From the NCBI GenBank assembly GCA_029907715.1, contig JARYLI010000002.1, positions 1 to 64,000 on the forward strand: 64,000 nucleotides of DNA, read 5' to 3'. Positions 10,617-20,405 of this stretch are shown here, piece after piece. Within the stretch, counting starts at the first letter, position 1; every line of letters starts with the position of its first letter. This stretch comes from Methanothrix sp. Its GTDB lineage: Archaea > Halobacteriota > Methanosarcinia > Methanotrichales > Methanotrichaceae. The position numbers and the translations under genes are program-made. The notes under the pieces are model-generated. The model was not told the DNA's origin. It did no database searches and worked only from the letters and a program-made list of their open reading frames with translations.

Positions 10617-11243
10617 ATGCGGATAATGCGGGCTGACAGAGGTCTTCTGATCACCCTCGAGGGGATTGATGGTGCTGGAAAGACGACCATCGCAGGAATG
10701 CTAAAGATGAGGTTTCCGGATTTCGTCTTCACCAGAGAGCCGACTGAGGGGCCTGTTGGAAAAATGGCCAGGAGAACAGAGGAGCCGCTCGAGCAGCTCT
10801 TTTTATTCATGGCGGACCATGCGAACCACCTCCGCTCATGCATACTCCCGTCCATAAGCAGCGGGAAGGTGGTGGTATCAGACAGATACATAGACTCGCG
10901 CGCCGCGTACCAGGGCGCTCTTCTCAGGGAGATGATCCCGATCGATTGGATATACGATCTTCACAGGCCCTGGTCGCTGATGCCTGATATGACTCTGCTC
11001 TTCCGGATAGATCCGTCAGTTGCTTTGGAGAGGTGCACGAAGCGCGGCGCGACCTCGCTCTTCGAGATGGAGACGCTCCTGAGAGAGGTGAGCAGGAACT
11101 TCGATATCATGGCCTCGAGGGAGCCTGAGAGGTTCGTGGTGATAGATGCGGAAAGGGGGATCCCGGAGGTTGCAGAGCATGCAGCCTCCGAGATCTTGAA
11201 GCTGCTCCGGCGCAGGGACAGCCAGGGTGGAGATCTGCTGTAG
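10617..11243 (+). CDS. tmk: Thymidylate kinase
   Basis: It phosphorylates dTMP to dTDP with ATP in DNA precursor synthesis. The 208-residue protein has the P-loop EGIDGAGKTT (about 15-24), an R-E-P-T-E segment, the SDRYIDSRAAYQG motif and the MPDMTLLFRIDPSVAL strand before the lid. Two close ATGs (10617 and 10626) are possible; both follow the AT-rich stretch AAAATAAAACC, which may be the promoter. A short inverted copy of its central region lies at 8817-8887. Confidence 0.9.
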   Translation: MRIMRADRGLLITLEGIDGAGKTTIAGMLKMRFPDFVFTREPTEGPVGKMARRTEEPLEQLFLFMADHANHLRSCILPSISSGKVVVSDRYIDSRAAYQGALLREMIPIDWIYDLHRPWSLMPDMTLLFRIDPSVALERCTKRGATSLFEMETLLREVSRNFDIMASREPERFVVIDAERGIPEVAEHAASEILKLLRRRDSQGGDLL

Positions 11244-11272
11244 ACCCCCGTGCCTTATCCTCTCTGAGAGCA

Positions 11273-12412
11273 TCACGCACGCACGAACCTATCCTTCGCA
11301 GCGCCACACTGCGGGCACCTCCAGTCTGCCGGCAGCTCATCGAAGGGCGTCCCTGGCTGGATCCCCTGGCTCGGATCCCCGACCGCTGGATCGTACTCGT
11401 AGCCGCAGACCGTGCATCTGTAATTTGGAGATGCTGATGCGCCTATACCCACAAGCGTAAGCGCGCCGCTACTTTCCTCCACCCTTCCTGTTGTGTACTG
11501 CAACTCCGATAGGGCTGATATGATGGTCTCTGCGAACTCCGATGACGCCCCGGGGTCCCTGCCTGTTATTATCGCGCCGTCTCTGACAACAGGCGCGTCT
11601 GTGTAGTTCACGTTCTTCTGGATCAGATACGTGCTGTCCGCACATGTCGCATTTCTGTTCGTCAGCAATCCTGCGCTCGCAAGTATGTTCGGAGCCAGGC
11701 AGATCGCGGCCACGATCATCCCTCTGTCATATGCGCTCCTGGCCAGGTTCACATAATCGCTGTCCTGGTGGAGCTTCAGCTCCTCTATGCCGATTCCCCC
11801 GACGAAGACGACCGCTCTGTACTTTGATAGATTCACATTTCTGATGTCGACATCCACAGACACATTCTCACCGCCCATAGAGGTGGCGGTGGTGATGCCC
11901 TTCGAGCCCACATCCACATCCAGCCCGCGCCTCTCAAATGCCTCCTTCGGGATGTTCAGCTCAATTTCCTGGTAGTTTCTGGGAGCAACGACCATCAGGA
12001 CGCTGCCACTGAGATTGTAGAGACCTGCCGCATCGCTCTGCGCATGCGAGCCCAGCTGGGATGTCTCGAGCGTCTGAACAGGAGCCATCTCCTCGCCGGT
12101 ATCCTCGGTGACATATCCAGTCTGTTCTGTGAGACCCTCGCATGGAACGAGCACGAAGTTTCCAGCGAAGGTGAGCGTTCCGAGAGTGTAATAGCATGTA
12201 GGACAGTACCAGTCAGGGTTATTCGGATCTAGGCTCATTATGCTTCCCAGAGCTGTCTGGTAGTACTGAGCCCCGGCCGGCACGCTGACTTCGAGCGAAT
12301 AAACACTGCCGCATACAGGGCACACCCAGCATGATGTTGTGCCAGAGATCTGTCCAGATGCGGACACGATAAGAGCCGCCATGACGGCCATATGGAGAAG
12401 AGCGTATCTCAT
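11273..12412 (-). CDS. Exported DJ-1/PfpI-domain protein with C-terminal rubredoxin
   Basis: The 379-residue protein starts with a signal peptide ([20 protein letters not shown]). Next is a region with two CPxCG-type pairs (CWVCPVCG and CPTC), probably a rubredoxin-like zinc or iron site. Then comes a DJ-1/PfpI domain (about 145-320) with the candidate nucleophile Cys in [15 protein letters not shown], and finally a true rubredoxin ([16 protein letters not shown] ... DWRCPQCG). DJ-1 members are proteases, chaperones or deglycases. The usual His after the Cys is Leu here. Redox function outside the membrane is an inference. The ATG at 12412 follows GGGAGGACC; a longer frame upstream has no support. 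Confidence 0.85.
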   Translation of the reverse strand: MRYALLHMAVMAALIVSASGQISGTTSCWVCPVCGSVYSLEVSVPAGAQYYQTALGSIMSLDPNNPDWYCPTCYYTLGTLTFAGNFVLVPCEGLTEQTGYVTEDTGEEMAPVQTLETSQLGSHAQSDAAGLYNLSGSVLMVVAPRNYQEIELNIPKEAFERRGLDVDVGSKGITTATSMGGENVSVDVDIRNVNLSKYRAVVFVGGIGIEELKLHQDSDYVNLARSAYDRGMIVAAICLAPNILASAGLLTNRNATCADSTYLIQKNVNYTDAPVVRDGAIITGRDPGASSEFAETIISALSELQYTTGRVEESSGALTLVGIGASASPNYRCTVCGYEYDPAVGDPSQGIQPGTPFDELPADWRCPQCGAAKDRFVRA

Positions 12413-12687
12413 GTGAGGTCCTCCCTTAGGGAGCAGCAGGATTCGAAAGGTCAAACAGATAAGATCCTTCCTTCCCGCCCTGGCCCGGCAGTTCAGAGCC
12501 ACAGCCATCATCAGCCTTTGTAGTATGTGCTGTAACCTCCCTGAGGGACAGGGCTCCCTGATTGTCTCTTTGGAGATCGAGCTACATATACTTTTTTGGA
12601 TGTCACATGCCATCCATGCAGCATTGTGCCAGTGAATGCTGAGTTCTGAGAGCACATCAGTTTATTCGAGCACACGAGCATGAAAAA
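12413..12687. other. Upstream region of the DJ-1/rubredoxin gene
   Basis: No convincing gene. On the minus strand, AAAAGTATATGTAG near 12580-12595 looks like a TATA box and would give a leader of about 150 bases before the ATG at 12412. The pair CCTCCCTGAG/CTCAGGGAGG-like segments near 12537-12550 could form a small hairpin in that leader. Confidence 0.35.
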
Positions 12688-12697
12688 GAAGCTGTTC

Positions 12698-12886
12698 CAT
12701 GCGTCATCGGTTAAGATCGACATGTGTAGAATTGGACTTAATAGTCTTATCTCGCCTCAGTACTGCTATCAGGACTCAAGTCCACAGGCTGTCGATTTGA
12801 ATCAAACTCTCCACTATGGGGAGATCTCAATTTGTCAAATTTCATGATCACTATATTTTCATAAAATCCTTAACCGATGACCAATG
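12698..12886 (+). mobile_element. 189-bp MITE family 1, copy 1 (10-bp duplication)
   Basis: The full-length non-coding element begins CATGCGTCATCGGTTAAG and ends CTTAACCGATGACCAATG, 18-base terminal inverted repeats with two mismatches. It is flanked by GAAGCTGTTC at 12688-12697 and 12887-12896, a perfect 10-bp target duplication. It lies about 290 bases upstream of the DJ-1/rubredoxin gene. A family-2 element follows only 23 bases further on. Confidence 0.93.
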
Positions 12887-12909
12887 GAAGCTGTTCTGGT
12901 CCTGGAAAT

Positions 12910-13062
12910 AGCTTTCATGTATTCAGCAACTTGGAGGTCATTCGGGAGGTTGCTGAACACACTCATTCGCTTGTCAGGCCTTCGACGCAGTCGAAGATAA
13001 GTCGAAACGAGCGCATAGCATAACTGATGCCTCTTCTGGCAGGTCATCAGATGATAAGAGCG
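12910..13062 (+). repeat. Family-2 short element, copy C (8-bp duplication)
   Basis: The left end AGCTTTCATG is a diverged form of CGCTCTTATG and the right end is ATAAGAGCG. Direct repeats CTGGAAAT (12902-12909) and CTGGGAAT (13063-13070) differ by one base. The inner region has the paired CAGCAACTTG/GTTGCTGA arm, a TTCGAC/GTCGAA palindrome and the CGAGCGCATAGC arm. Confidence 0.75.
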
Positions 13063-13138
13063 CTGGGAATTTCATACCAACCCCCGATCTTCGGAAAACG
13101 AGACGCACCACCATTTGAATATTCTCCCGATGTCTTCG

Positions 13139-13771
13139 TCACAGCAGACTGATGCGCCTCTCAGCGGTCCTCCCTCTCAGGATGCTCTCCGCCCTCCTGA
13201 GATCATCGGGAGTATTGACGTTGAAGAAGCTCAGGAGCTCAGGATCCACACCTCTGAAGATACCAGCATCCACAAATCTGATGTCAAGCCATGCCAGCGG
13301 CGCTGATACCCTGCGCGCACCTCTCACGATCGCGATTCTGCATGCCTCCTCGAGCTGTCTCGCGAGGTAAACCGCATGGAGCCTCTCAGGAATGTCATTA
13401 AGAACAGGAACTGCGCCGTCGTGGCCATCAGCGAGTGAGAAGAGACCATCTATTATATCAGAATTCAAAAAGGGCATGTCGCAGCCTGCTGCGAATGCGT
13501 AGCGTCCGCGCGCTGCATCCATTCCGGCCTGGAGGCCTGCGATCGGCCCCACGCCATGTGCGCGATCTATCACCACCCTGCAGCCGGAAGTCGCACATTC
13601 AAGCCTCGCAGCCTGCGCCTCATCTCTCATGACAACAATGAGATCATCGACCACATCAGATATTCTCTCGATCACATGCTCGATAAGGGGTCTGTTGCAG
13701 AGCATGACGGACGCCTTCTCTGCGCCCATCCGTCTTCCTTCTCCTCCGGCAAGTATAACAGCAGACCTCAT
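13139..13771 (-). CDS. mobA: Molybdenum cofactor guanylyltransferase (MobA-like)
   Basis: It transfers GMP from GTP to molybdopterin, making the guanine dinucleotide cofactor used by formylmethanofuran dehydrogenase and similar enzymes. The 210-residue protein has the signature loop LAGGEGRRMGAEKA at residues 7-20, a GVGPIAGLQAGMDAA segment and an AGCDMPFL metal-site motif. This is the standard MobA layout. It overlaps the upstream DUF2121 gene by four bases and is the last gene of the glyA-folD run. A related nucleotidyltransferase such as CofC is less likely given the AGCDMPF motif. Confidence 0.85.
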   Translation of the reverse strand: MRSAVILAGGEGRRMGAEKASVMLCNRPLIEHVIERISDVVDDLIVVMRDEAQAARLECATSGCRVVIDRAHGVGPIAGLQAGMDAARGRYAFAAGCDMPFLNSDIIDGLFSLADGHDGAVPVLNDIPERLHAVYLARQLEEACRIAIVRGARRVSAPLAWLDIRFVDAGIFRGVDPELLSFFNVNTPDDLRRAESILRGRTAERRISLL

Positions 13772-14346
13772 AACCTCCAGCCCATCTTCTCGCAGTCCCT
13801 CGAGAAGGTCTGCATGAGAACGGATGCTGGGTCTTTATGAGACGCAGTCACCCTCAAAAGCGTGTGCTCTCTGCTCATGGTCGCGGTTCCTGCGCTGACC
13901 TCCTTCATCACTCTCTCTATCGCATCAGCGTTGATCCTCCCCAGTCCCTGAAGCGCCCTTCCAGCAGCATCTCTTGTGTACCTGTTCCCCAGAACGATGA
14001 GCGAGGCACCACCCCTCCCGGAGATCCTGGCGTTCCCGTCGATCACATCCACGATGAGATACGCGCCGGATGTGACATACACCCTTCTGCGTTTGCTGCT
14101 GGAGACTGAGACCTCAGTCACCTCTCCAGCAAGCACATCCCCCTCACGCCAGACCTTCTCCCTGCCGTCAGATATGTATATCGTCGCAGAAAGCTCTCCG
14201 GCCCTCCTGAGCAGCTCCTCATCATCGCGTATCCTGCCAGAGTACAGCTCCTCCTCAAGCGACCTGCAATCACCGGCGAATGCTATGCTCCTCTTGTCGC
14301 CTGCGATCACCGCCTCCCTGCCGGAGAACGCGATAATCAGGCTCAT
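13768..14346 (-). CDS. DUF2121-family protein (proteasome-like fold suspected)
   Basis: The 192-residue protein begins [21 protein letters not shown], the characteristic start of the methanogen DUF2121 family. This family has been compared with N-terminal-nucleophile hydrolases of the proteasome type because of the strand-turn-strand AVIAGDKR. Its activity is unknown. The middle part (EGDVLAGEV ... [15 protein letters not shown]) is beta-rich and the end is helical. It overlaps folD and mobA by four bases at either side, so it is co-translated with cofactor and one-carbon genes. Confidence 0.75.
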   Translation of the reverse strand: MSLIIAFSGREAVIAGDKRSIAFAGDCRSLEEELYSGRIRDDEELLRRAGELSATIYISDGREKVWREGDVLAGEVTEVSVSSSKRRRVYVTSGAYLIVDVIDGNARISGRGGASLIVLGNRYTRDAAGRALQGLGRINADAIERVMKEVSAGTATMSREHTLLRVTASHKDPASVLMQTFSRDCEKMGWRL

Positions 14347-15185
14347 GATCTCCGCCTCTTGAGCGAGAGCTCTGCAGCCATCACGGTCTGACTCATGAGC
14401 ATTGCGACGGTGAGCGGCCCAACACCGCCTGGCACCGGCGTTATCCCAGCTGCCTTCTCCCTGACGGCATCAAAATCGACATCTCCTACCGTCTTGCCAT
14501 TCACTTTATTTATGCCCACATCGAACACGTATGCTCCATCTCTGACCATATCTGCCTTTATGAGCCTGGGAACCCCTGCAGCGACCACGAGTATCTCAGC
14601 ATCTCTGGTGTGCTCTTTCAGATCCCTGGTGTAGACATGGCAGACCTGGACTGTAGCGTTCCTGTTCAGGAGCATGGCTGCAAGCGGCTTTCCCACAACG
14701 TTGCTGTGCCCAACGATGACAGCCTCTGCACCCTCGATCTTCACTTCCAGCCGCTCTAGCGCATATATTATCCCTCTGGGGGTGCATGGAACAAGCCGCT
14801 CCGAGCCGAGCAGCAGCGCGCCCATGTTCTCCGGATGGAAGCCATCTGCGTCCTTCTCAGGAGCTATCGCCATCATCGCCTTCCTCGGATCGAGGTGCCC
14901 CGGCAGCGGCAGCTGTAGGAGTATCGCATGCACATCCTCTCTGCCGTTCAGCTCCATGATCGTTTTTATGAGGGTGTCCTCATCCGTATCCCCGGGAAGC
15001 ACGATGTTCTCCGATCGTATGCCAACACGCTCGCATGCAGCATGTTTAATTCTCAGGTACATCTGAGAGGCAGGGTTGTCCCCGACGAGTATCGTGGCCA
15101 GGCCCGGAGTGAAGCCGAGCCTCCCGACCCTCTCCCTCACCCCGGCCTCGATATCTGACGCCAGCGCCTTTCCATCTATTATCAA
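14343..15185 (-). CDS. folD: Bifunctional methylenetetrahydrofolate dehydrogenase/cyclohydrolase
   Basis: It interconverts methylene-, methenyl- and formyl-tetrahydrofolate. The 280-residue protein has the substrate segment [14 protein letters not shown] with the catalytic lysine, QLPLPGHLD, the NAD(P) loop [16 protein letters not shown] and the terminal [15 protein letters not shown]. It lies downstream of glyA in one leftward run (15-base gap). Most methanogens use tetrahydromethanopterin, but Methanosarcina barkeri is known to keep folate-specific FolD and SHMT for biosynthesis. This pair fits that pattern. Confidence 0.93.
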   Translation of the reverse strand: MIIDGKALASDIEAGVRERVGRLGFTPGLATILVGDNPASQMYLRIKHAACERVGIRSENIVLPGDTDEDTLIKTIMELNGREDVHAILLQLPLPGHLDPRKAMMAIAPEKDADGFHPENMGALLLGSERLVPCTPRGIIYALERLEVKIEGAEAVIVGHSNVVGKPLAAMLLNRNATVQVCHVYTRDLKEHTRDAEILVVAAGVPRLIKADMVRDGAYVFDVGINKVNGKTVGDVDFDAVREKAAGITPVPGGVGPLTVAMLMSQTVMAAELSLKRRRS

Positions 15186-15200
15186 GAGAGGATCACCTCA

Positions 15201-16454
<1,254 letters not shown>

Positions 16455-16483
16455 TATGGTTTTGATGGCAAATACGCTATGCA

Positions 16484-16492
16484 GATATAAGT
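16484..16492 (-). promoter_or_regulatory. TATA box of the glyA operon
   Basis: On the minus strand the sequence reads GACTTATATC, centred about 33 bases before the glyA ATG at 16454. The spacing implies a near-leaderless transcript. Confidence 0.55.
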
Positions 16493-16544
16493 CTATCTAG
16501 TGCTCAGCGACAAACTCGAGGAGATGGATGGCCGAGAGATCGAA

Positions 16545-16678
16545 CGCTCTCATCCATCTGATGACCTGCACGAAGAGGCATCAGTCATGCTATCGTTCGT
16601 TTTGACTTAGTCGAAGGCGTGGCAATGAATGCTTTCAGCGACCACGTTGCATGATCTATAAGTTGCTGCTTACATAAC
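16545..16678 (-). repeat. Family-2 short element, copy D (degenerate)
   Basis: In reverse orientation it shows CGCTCTCATCCATCTGATGA, CCTGCACGAAGAGGCATCAG and the far-end AAGTTGCTGCTTACATAA. The outer repeat at its right end is eroded and I see no target duplication. It stands back-to-back with copy E, separated by about ten bases. Confidence 0.6.
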
Positions 16679-16689
16679 TTTGACATTTT

Positions 16690-16814
16690 CGCTCTTATGT
16701 GTTTGGCAACTTGCGGGTCGTGCAATATGGCTGCTGAAAGTACTTATTCATTTACCTGGAATGTATAGCAAGCCCAGTGCTTCTATTGGGCAAGTTAACA
16801 TATGGATAAGAGCG
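16690..16814 (+). repeat. Family-2 short element, copy E
   Basis: Both outer ends are intact (CGCTCTTAT and ATAAGAGCG), and GGGCAAGTTAACATATGG occupies the usual place near the right end. Central parts differ from other copies. No flanking duplication is visible, perhaps because of the adjoining inverted copy D. Confidence 0.7.
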
Positions 16815-16880
16815 AAGCCAGAATCTCTGCCAGAGAATCGCATCATCGAAGATCTGCAGCATCGTCCTCTAAATAGTAGT

Positions 16881-17069
16881 CATTTGTCATCGGTTAAGGA
16901 TTTTATGAAAATATATTGACCATGAAATTTGACAAATTGAGATCTCCCCATAGTGGAGAGTTTGATTCAAATCGACCGCCTGTGGACTTGAGTCCTGATA
17001 GCAGTACTGAGGCGAGATAAGACTATTAAGTCCAATTCTACACATGTCGATCTTAACCGATGACGCATG
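16881..17069 (-). mobile_element. 189-bp MITE family 1, copy 2 (10-bp duplication)
   Basis: A full-length reverse-orientation copy, beginning CATTTGTCATCGGTTAAGG and ending CTTAACCGATGACGCATG. The duplication AAATAGTAGT is perfect at 16871-16880 and 17070-17079. Its end lies only 21 bases before the ATG of the small gene at 17091, just outside that gene's ribosome-binding site. Confidence 0.93.
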
Positions 17070-17090
17070 AAATAGTAGTAGGAGATGACA

Positions 17091-17228
17091 ATGTCAGGTT
17101 ATTCATCTGGACTAAGACGGCATATTCAGCCATTCGCGCCCGCGCCTGTGAACAGAAGCAAAAGCCAGTGGGACGATGGGCATCCCCGCATGTATGCAGT
17201 ATCTGAGGGCAGAGGAGCAGCTCAATAG
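17091..17228 (+). CDS. Possible 45-residue small protein
   Basis: I do not recognise it. The frame runs ATG to TAG and encodes a basic, proline- and serine-containing peptide beginning MSGYSSGLRRHIQPF, with no membrane segment. Support comes from a strong ribosome-binding site (GGAGATGA) six bases before the ATG and a hairpin after the stop. MITE copy 2 has inserted immediately upstream, so the original promoter may be displaced. It converges on dnaG. It may be a genuine small gene or chance; conservation would decide. Confidence 0.4.
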   Translation: MSGYSSGLRRHIQPFAPAPVNRSKSQWDDGHPRMYAVSEGRGAAQ

Positions 17229-17282
17229 ATGGTGAAAAGGAGATCCGGGCAGAATCTCCTGGATAGAGAGCAGCAGGGAGCA

Positions 17283-17302
17283 AACTCCGGTCTCCAGGCC
17301 GG
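17283..17302. terminator. Hairpin between the small gene and the end of dnaG
   Basis: CTCCGG and CCGGAG form a 6-bp GC-rich stem around an 8-base loop. It sits in the convergent gap between the 45-residue frame and the dnaG stop. No clear T-run follows, so a terminator role is only suggested. Confidence 0.35.
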
Positions 17303-17317
17303 AGTAAGCCTGTGTGA

Positions 17318-18634
17318 TCACTGACCACTTGTTATGACCTTTACCCCCACAGGGGTCTTCGCTATGCTCCCCATCTTCGCTCCAATCAGATAGTCCAGGC
17401 CTTTTTCAGCCGCGATATCGAGAAGCCTCTGGGTGACCACTCCATCGAATATCACGCCATGGACGCTGCCGTTTGACTCCTTCAGCTCTTTTGCGAGGTC
17501 GCGCACAGCCACATCCCTTATCGGGTTGTTGTTTCTGTCGAAAAGCCTTGCCGTGAGCGTCCCGTCGAGCTCTTCGACGTGATGCTTGAACCACTCCCCG
17601 GCCTCCTCGGCCTCGATCTCCGGCTCCTCGTAGTGCTCATGGGCATCCTTCTGAAGCGCTCTGGTCTGGATCTCTGGCGGTGGAGCTATCTCAGCACGGT
17701 GCGCTATTGGGACCACCTGGGCGACAGTCCTGACAGAGACAGGTCTCTCCTTTATCAGGCTCTTACGCTTGGTCACGATCTCCCGCTTCTTTCTCGCAAC
17801 CGGCTTGATCTTGTACATGTCCATGACCTGCTCGACCGGGATCTTCTGGCGGAGTGCGCGAATGATCTCCTTCTGCGTCAGCTCCTCCACGCACTTGCCC
17901 TCCGGCGCACGTGCGACGTAATCTATATCCGCGACCTGCAGAAGCTCCTTGACGATGAGCTCCCCGCCGCGGTCGCCATCTGTGAATGCTGTGGCGATCT
18001 TCTTCGAGCAGAGCTCTGTGATCGTGGGAGGTATGTTCGTACCGCCAACAGCGACGGCGTTCTTTATGCCGTACTTGAGAAGGTTCAGGACATCAGCCCG
18101 TCCCTCAACAACAAGAATCGCATCTGAGTCCAGCACGTTCGGACCCGCCGGCAGGTTGTCCTTGCCTATGTAGGTGATCTCCTCCACCCTCACAGACTGC
18201 TTGATCTCCTCAGTGATCTGCTCAGTCTCAAGGATGTTCTCATCGAACATCTCCACCAGTATCCTCTTCGCCCTGTCGATGATGTACTTCCTCTTCGCGG
18301 CTCTTACATCCTCTATCTTTGTAACCTGTATCCTTGCCATGCAGGGCCCAACCCGGTCTATGGTCTCAAGAGCTGCAGCCAGGATCGCGGTCTCGACCTT
18401 ATCGAAGCTTGAGGGTATGGAGATCGTGCCCATCGACTTCCCGCCACTTGAGGATATCTGGACGTCTATCCTGCCGAGCCTTCCAGTCTTCTGCAGATCC
18501 CTGAGATCGAGATCGCTGCCCAGCAGCCCCTCCGTCTGGCCGAATATCGCTCCCACAACATCGGGCCGCTCCACTATGCCATCTGCAGTGATATCAGCGT
18601 AAATTATATATTTTGTTGTGTCAACATTCTGCAT
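17318..18634 (-). CDS. dnaG: Archaeal DnaG (primase-like, exosome-associated)
   Basis: Archaeal DnaG contains a bacterial-type Toprim domain. It can make RNA primers in vitro and is a subunit of the archaeal RNA exosome. The 438-residue protein shows the Toprim glutamate E177 in [12 protein letters not shown] and the aspartates D219/D221 in AFTDGDRGG, followed by [15 protein letters not shown] charged linker and a C-terminal domain complete it. It lacks the bacterial N-terminal zinc-binding domain, as usual in archaea. I chose ATG 18634 over GTG 18643 because GGAG lies eight bases before it. Confidence 0.92.
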   Translation of the reverse strand: MQNVDTTKYIIYADITADGIVERPDVVGAIFGQTEGLLGSDLDLRDLQKTGRLGRIDVQISSSGGKSMGTISIPSSFDKVETAILAAALETIDRVGPCMARIQVTKIEDVRAAKRKYIIDRAKRILVEMFDENILETEQITEEIKQSVRVEEITYIGKDNLPAGPNVLDSDAILVVEGRADVLNLLKYGIKNAVAVGGTNIPPTITELCSKKIATAFTDGDRGGELIVKELLQVADIDYVARAPEGKCVEELTQKEIIRALRQKIPVEQVMDMYKIKPVARKKREIVTKRKSLIKERPVSVRTVAQVVPIAHRAEIAPPPEIQTRALQKDAHEHYEEPEIEAEEAGEWFKHHVEELDGTLTARLFDRNNNPIRDVAVRDLAKELKESNGSVHGVIFDGVVTQRLLDIAAEKGLDYLIGAKMGSIAKTPVGVKVITSGQ

Positions 18635-18643
18635 ATAAGACAC

Positions 18644-19007
18644 TCCAAATTTTAAAATAGTCAGATAAAAGTCACGCAGACCTTCACCGCCCGACAGGTC
18701 GACCTACCCACACTGTATCGGCGTCGCCCAACTGCTTCACCCTGCACAGTCCTTCAGCCAAAATACCCTTCAGGTGCCCTTCCTATCGAGCTGTAATGAT
18801 CATGAACGTGCATTTATCCAACTATTCCCATGCTCATGTATCAGCTTTATGGATTATGTGATAACTGCCCACTGTGGTCCTACCGAGCTCTCATGTGAGA
18901 TACAACGCTCTTACAATAGCTCCCACGCGAGCATCTATCAAAAAGTAAGGGGCAAAACTAGTTTAATAACTTTTTGGTACCACCCGATCGGCATACAATT
19001 TATAATA
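18644..19007. other. Gene-free stretch between dnaG and nmd3
   Basis: I see no gene. On the minus strand, AT-rich sequence next to 18650-18670 (TTTTATCTGACTATTTTAAAA) probably holds the dnaG promoter. The right end is very AT-rich and lies just past the nmd3 stop. The rest shows no repeat shared with the other intergenic regions. Confidence 0.4.
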
Positions 19008-20042
19008 CTAATACAATAAAAACATACCCCTGTCTGTATGCAATACTTTCACCTCTGCTCCAGACTCGAGCTTCATTCCAGCCGGGCGAATCGTGAGCAC
19101 GGTCCGGTAGCTCTCCGGATCCAGAACCTCCACCACGCTCTCGTCAACGGAGATCACCACGCTCTTCCTGGCCTTCGAGCTGTCTCCTATGATCTCCGCA
19201 GCATCAGCCTCATCCTCAGATATGAAGAATCGCTCGCCCTTGTCCAGAGAGACAACCGCCGTCCTTCTCCCCTCAAACCCCACCACCTCCATCACCGTAC
19301 CCTTTGAGTATATCACATCGCCCTTCCTGAGCCTGGGAAGGCGCACAAGCATGGTTGTCCGGAAGATGTCCTTCCCGTCCCTGCATCCCACAAGCTTCAC
19401 AGATTCCTGGACCCTGCCGCCGAACCTCTGAGCGATGGTTTTTGCTATATGCCTTCCAAGCTGTGTGGAGCCCACAATGATGTCTATGCCTCCCCTGACG
19501 TCCTTTATGTCCTGTATGAATGCGAGCCGGTCGCCCTTCTTATATCCAGCCGCTGCAAGGCTCTGGGCGATCTCCCTCGCCTCTGAGAGATCGCTCTCTT
19601 CCGGCGGCCTCTCACTCCTCCTCACCTGGACTATGCCCTCAAAGTATCTGCCGGAGATCCTGCTGCACCTGTCGCATGTGCGTCTTGATACCCTTACCCT
19701 GATCTGACAGTCAGAATGCACGATAGCGCCCCTGAACATGCCGCTCAGATGGACATCTGCCACAAACCTCGTGGATCCCCTTGGATGCAGGAGGATCTCC
19801 AGCTCGACATCCTCAAGCTCATGGTGTACAGAGATCTTCTTGAAGAGAGCATCTCTGATGAGCTCATCCAGATCCGAATCTGACTGCCTCCACCTTCCCC
19901 TGTCCAGGATTGAGCCGCAGACCGGGCAGACGACAAGCTCGATCTGATCCGGGCAGACCATGAACTCTGTCGTCTCGAGAATGCAGGAGAGGCAGAGCCC
20001 GTCATCAGATGCCCCACCGCATCTGGGACATATGCTCTTCAC
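19008..20042 (-). CDS. NMD3-family ribosome-associated protein
   Basis: NMD3 in eukaryotes is the export adaptor of the 60S ribosomal subunit. Archaeal homologues keep the zinc-binding N-terminus and probably act in large-subunit assembly. Here SICPRCG ... CLSC is followed by MVCPDQIELVVCPVCG near the start, and a further CDRCSRISGRYFEG pair lies near residue 125. The remainder is beta-rich with a KGDVIYSKGTVMEVVGFEG SH3-like segment. GTG 20042 overlaps the DUF424 stop (GTGA), suggesting coupling; GTG 20063 is the alternative. Confidence 0.85.
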   Translation of the reverse strand: MKSICPRCGGASDDGLCLSCILETTEFMVCPDQIELVVCPVCGSILDRGRWRQSDSDLDELIRDALFKKISVHHELEDVELEILLHPRGSTRFVADVHLSGMFRGAIVHSDCQIRVRVSRRTCDRCSRISGRYFEGIVQVRRSERPPEESDLSEAREIAQSLAAAGYKKGDRLAFIQDIKDVRGGIDIIVGSTQLGRHIAKTIAQRFGGRVQESVKLVGCRDGKDIFRTTMLVRLPRLRKGDVIYSKGTVMEVVGFEGRRTAVVSLDKGERFFISEDEADAAEIIGDSSKARKSVVISVDESVVEVLDPESYRTVLTIRPAGMKLESGAEVKVLHTDRGMFLLY

Positions 20043-20335
20043 ATTCGCACCATCTGGGCGCACGGAACCCCATCGATATGCAGAACGTTCTCGCTATCGA
20101 CATACTCGAATGCTATCGCCCATGCGACCGCTCTCTCGCCGACGAAGTTCGCCATCGTCGCCTCCTCGAGAGCTCTCTCGAGCATCGCCGCCGATGCCAG
20201 CTCCTGACCGAAAAAGCTCACGCTCACCTCGAGCTGGAGCTCGTTCTCCGTGAACCGCTGTCCGAGCAGTTCGCTGTCGCAGACAGCCACCAGGACCTCC
20301 CCGCCGATCGTGTACGTCCTGAGACACATCGACAT
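20039..20335 (-). CDS. DUF424-family protein
   Basis: A small protein of 98 residues from the ATG at 20335. It has the archaeal DUF424 layout: an opening strand (MSMCLRTYTIGGEVLVAVCD), then SELLGQRFTENELQLEVS and a C-terminal amphipathic stretch ending in an ILHIDGVPCAQM-like strand. The function is unknown. The family is often next to translation or ribosome genes, and here it overlaps nmd3 by four bases, supporting a translation-related role by context only. In-frame upstream ATGs (for example 20398) would add a stretch rich in charged residues that other family members lack. Confidence 0.7.
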   Translation of the reverse strand: MSMCLRTYTIGGEVLVAVCDSELLGQRFTENELQLEVSVSFFGQELASAAMLERALEEATMANFVGERAVAWAIAFEYVDSENVLHIDGVPCAQMVRM

Positions 20336-20405
20336 CTCATCGTAATCGCCTGGTGCTCCATCGTTTCTCATCATACCATCAATCCCTTCATTTGTCATGC
20401 CTGAT

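Noticed and set aside
17053-17328. Minus-strand open frames over the 45-residue gene and dnaG end
   Set aside because: They lack ribosome-binding sites and overlap MITE sequence; no family recognised.
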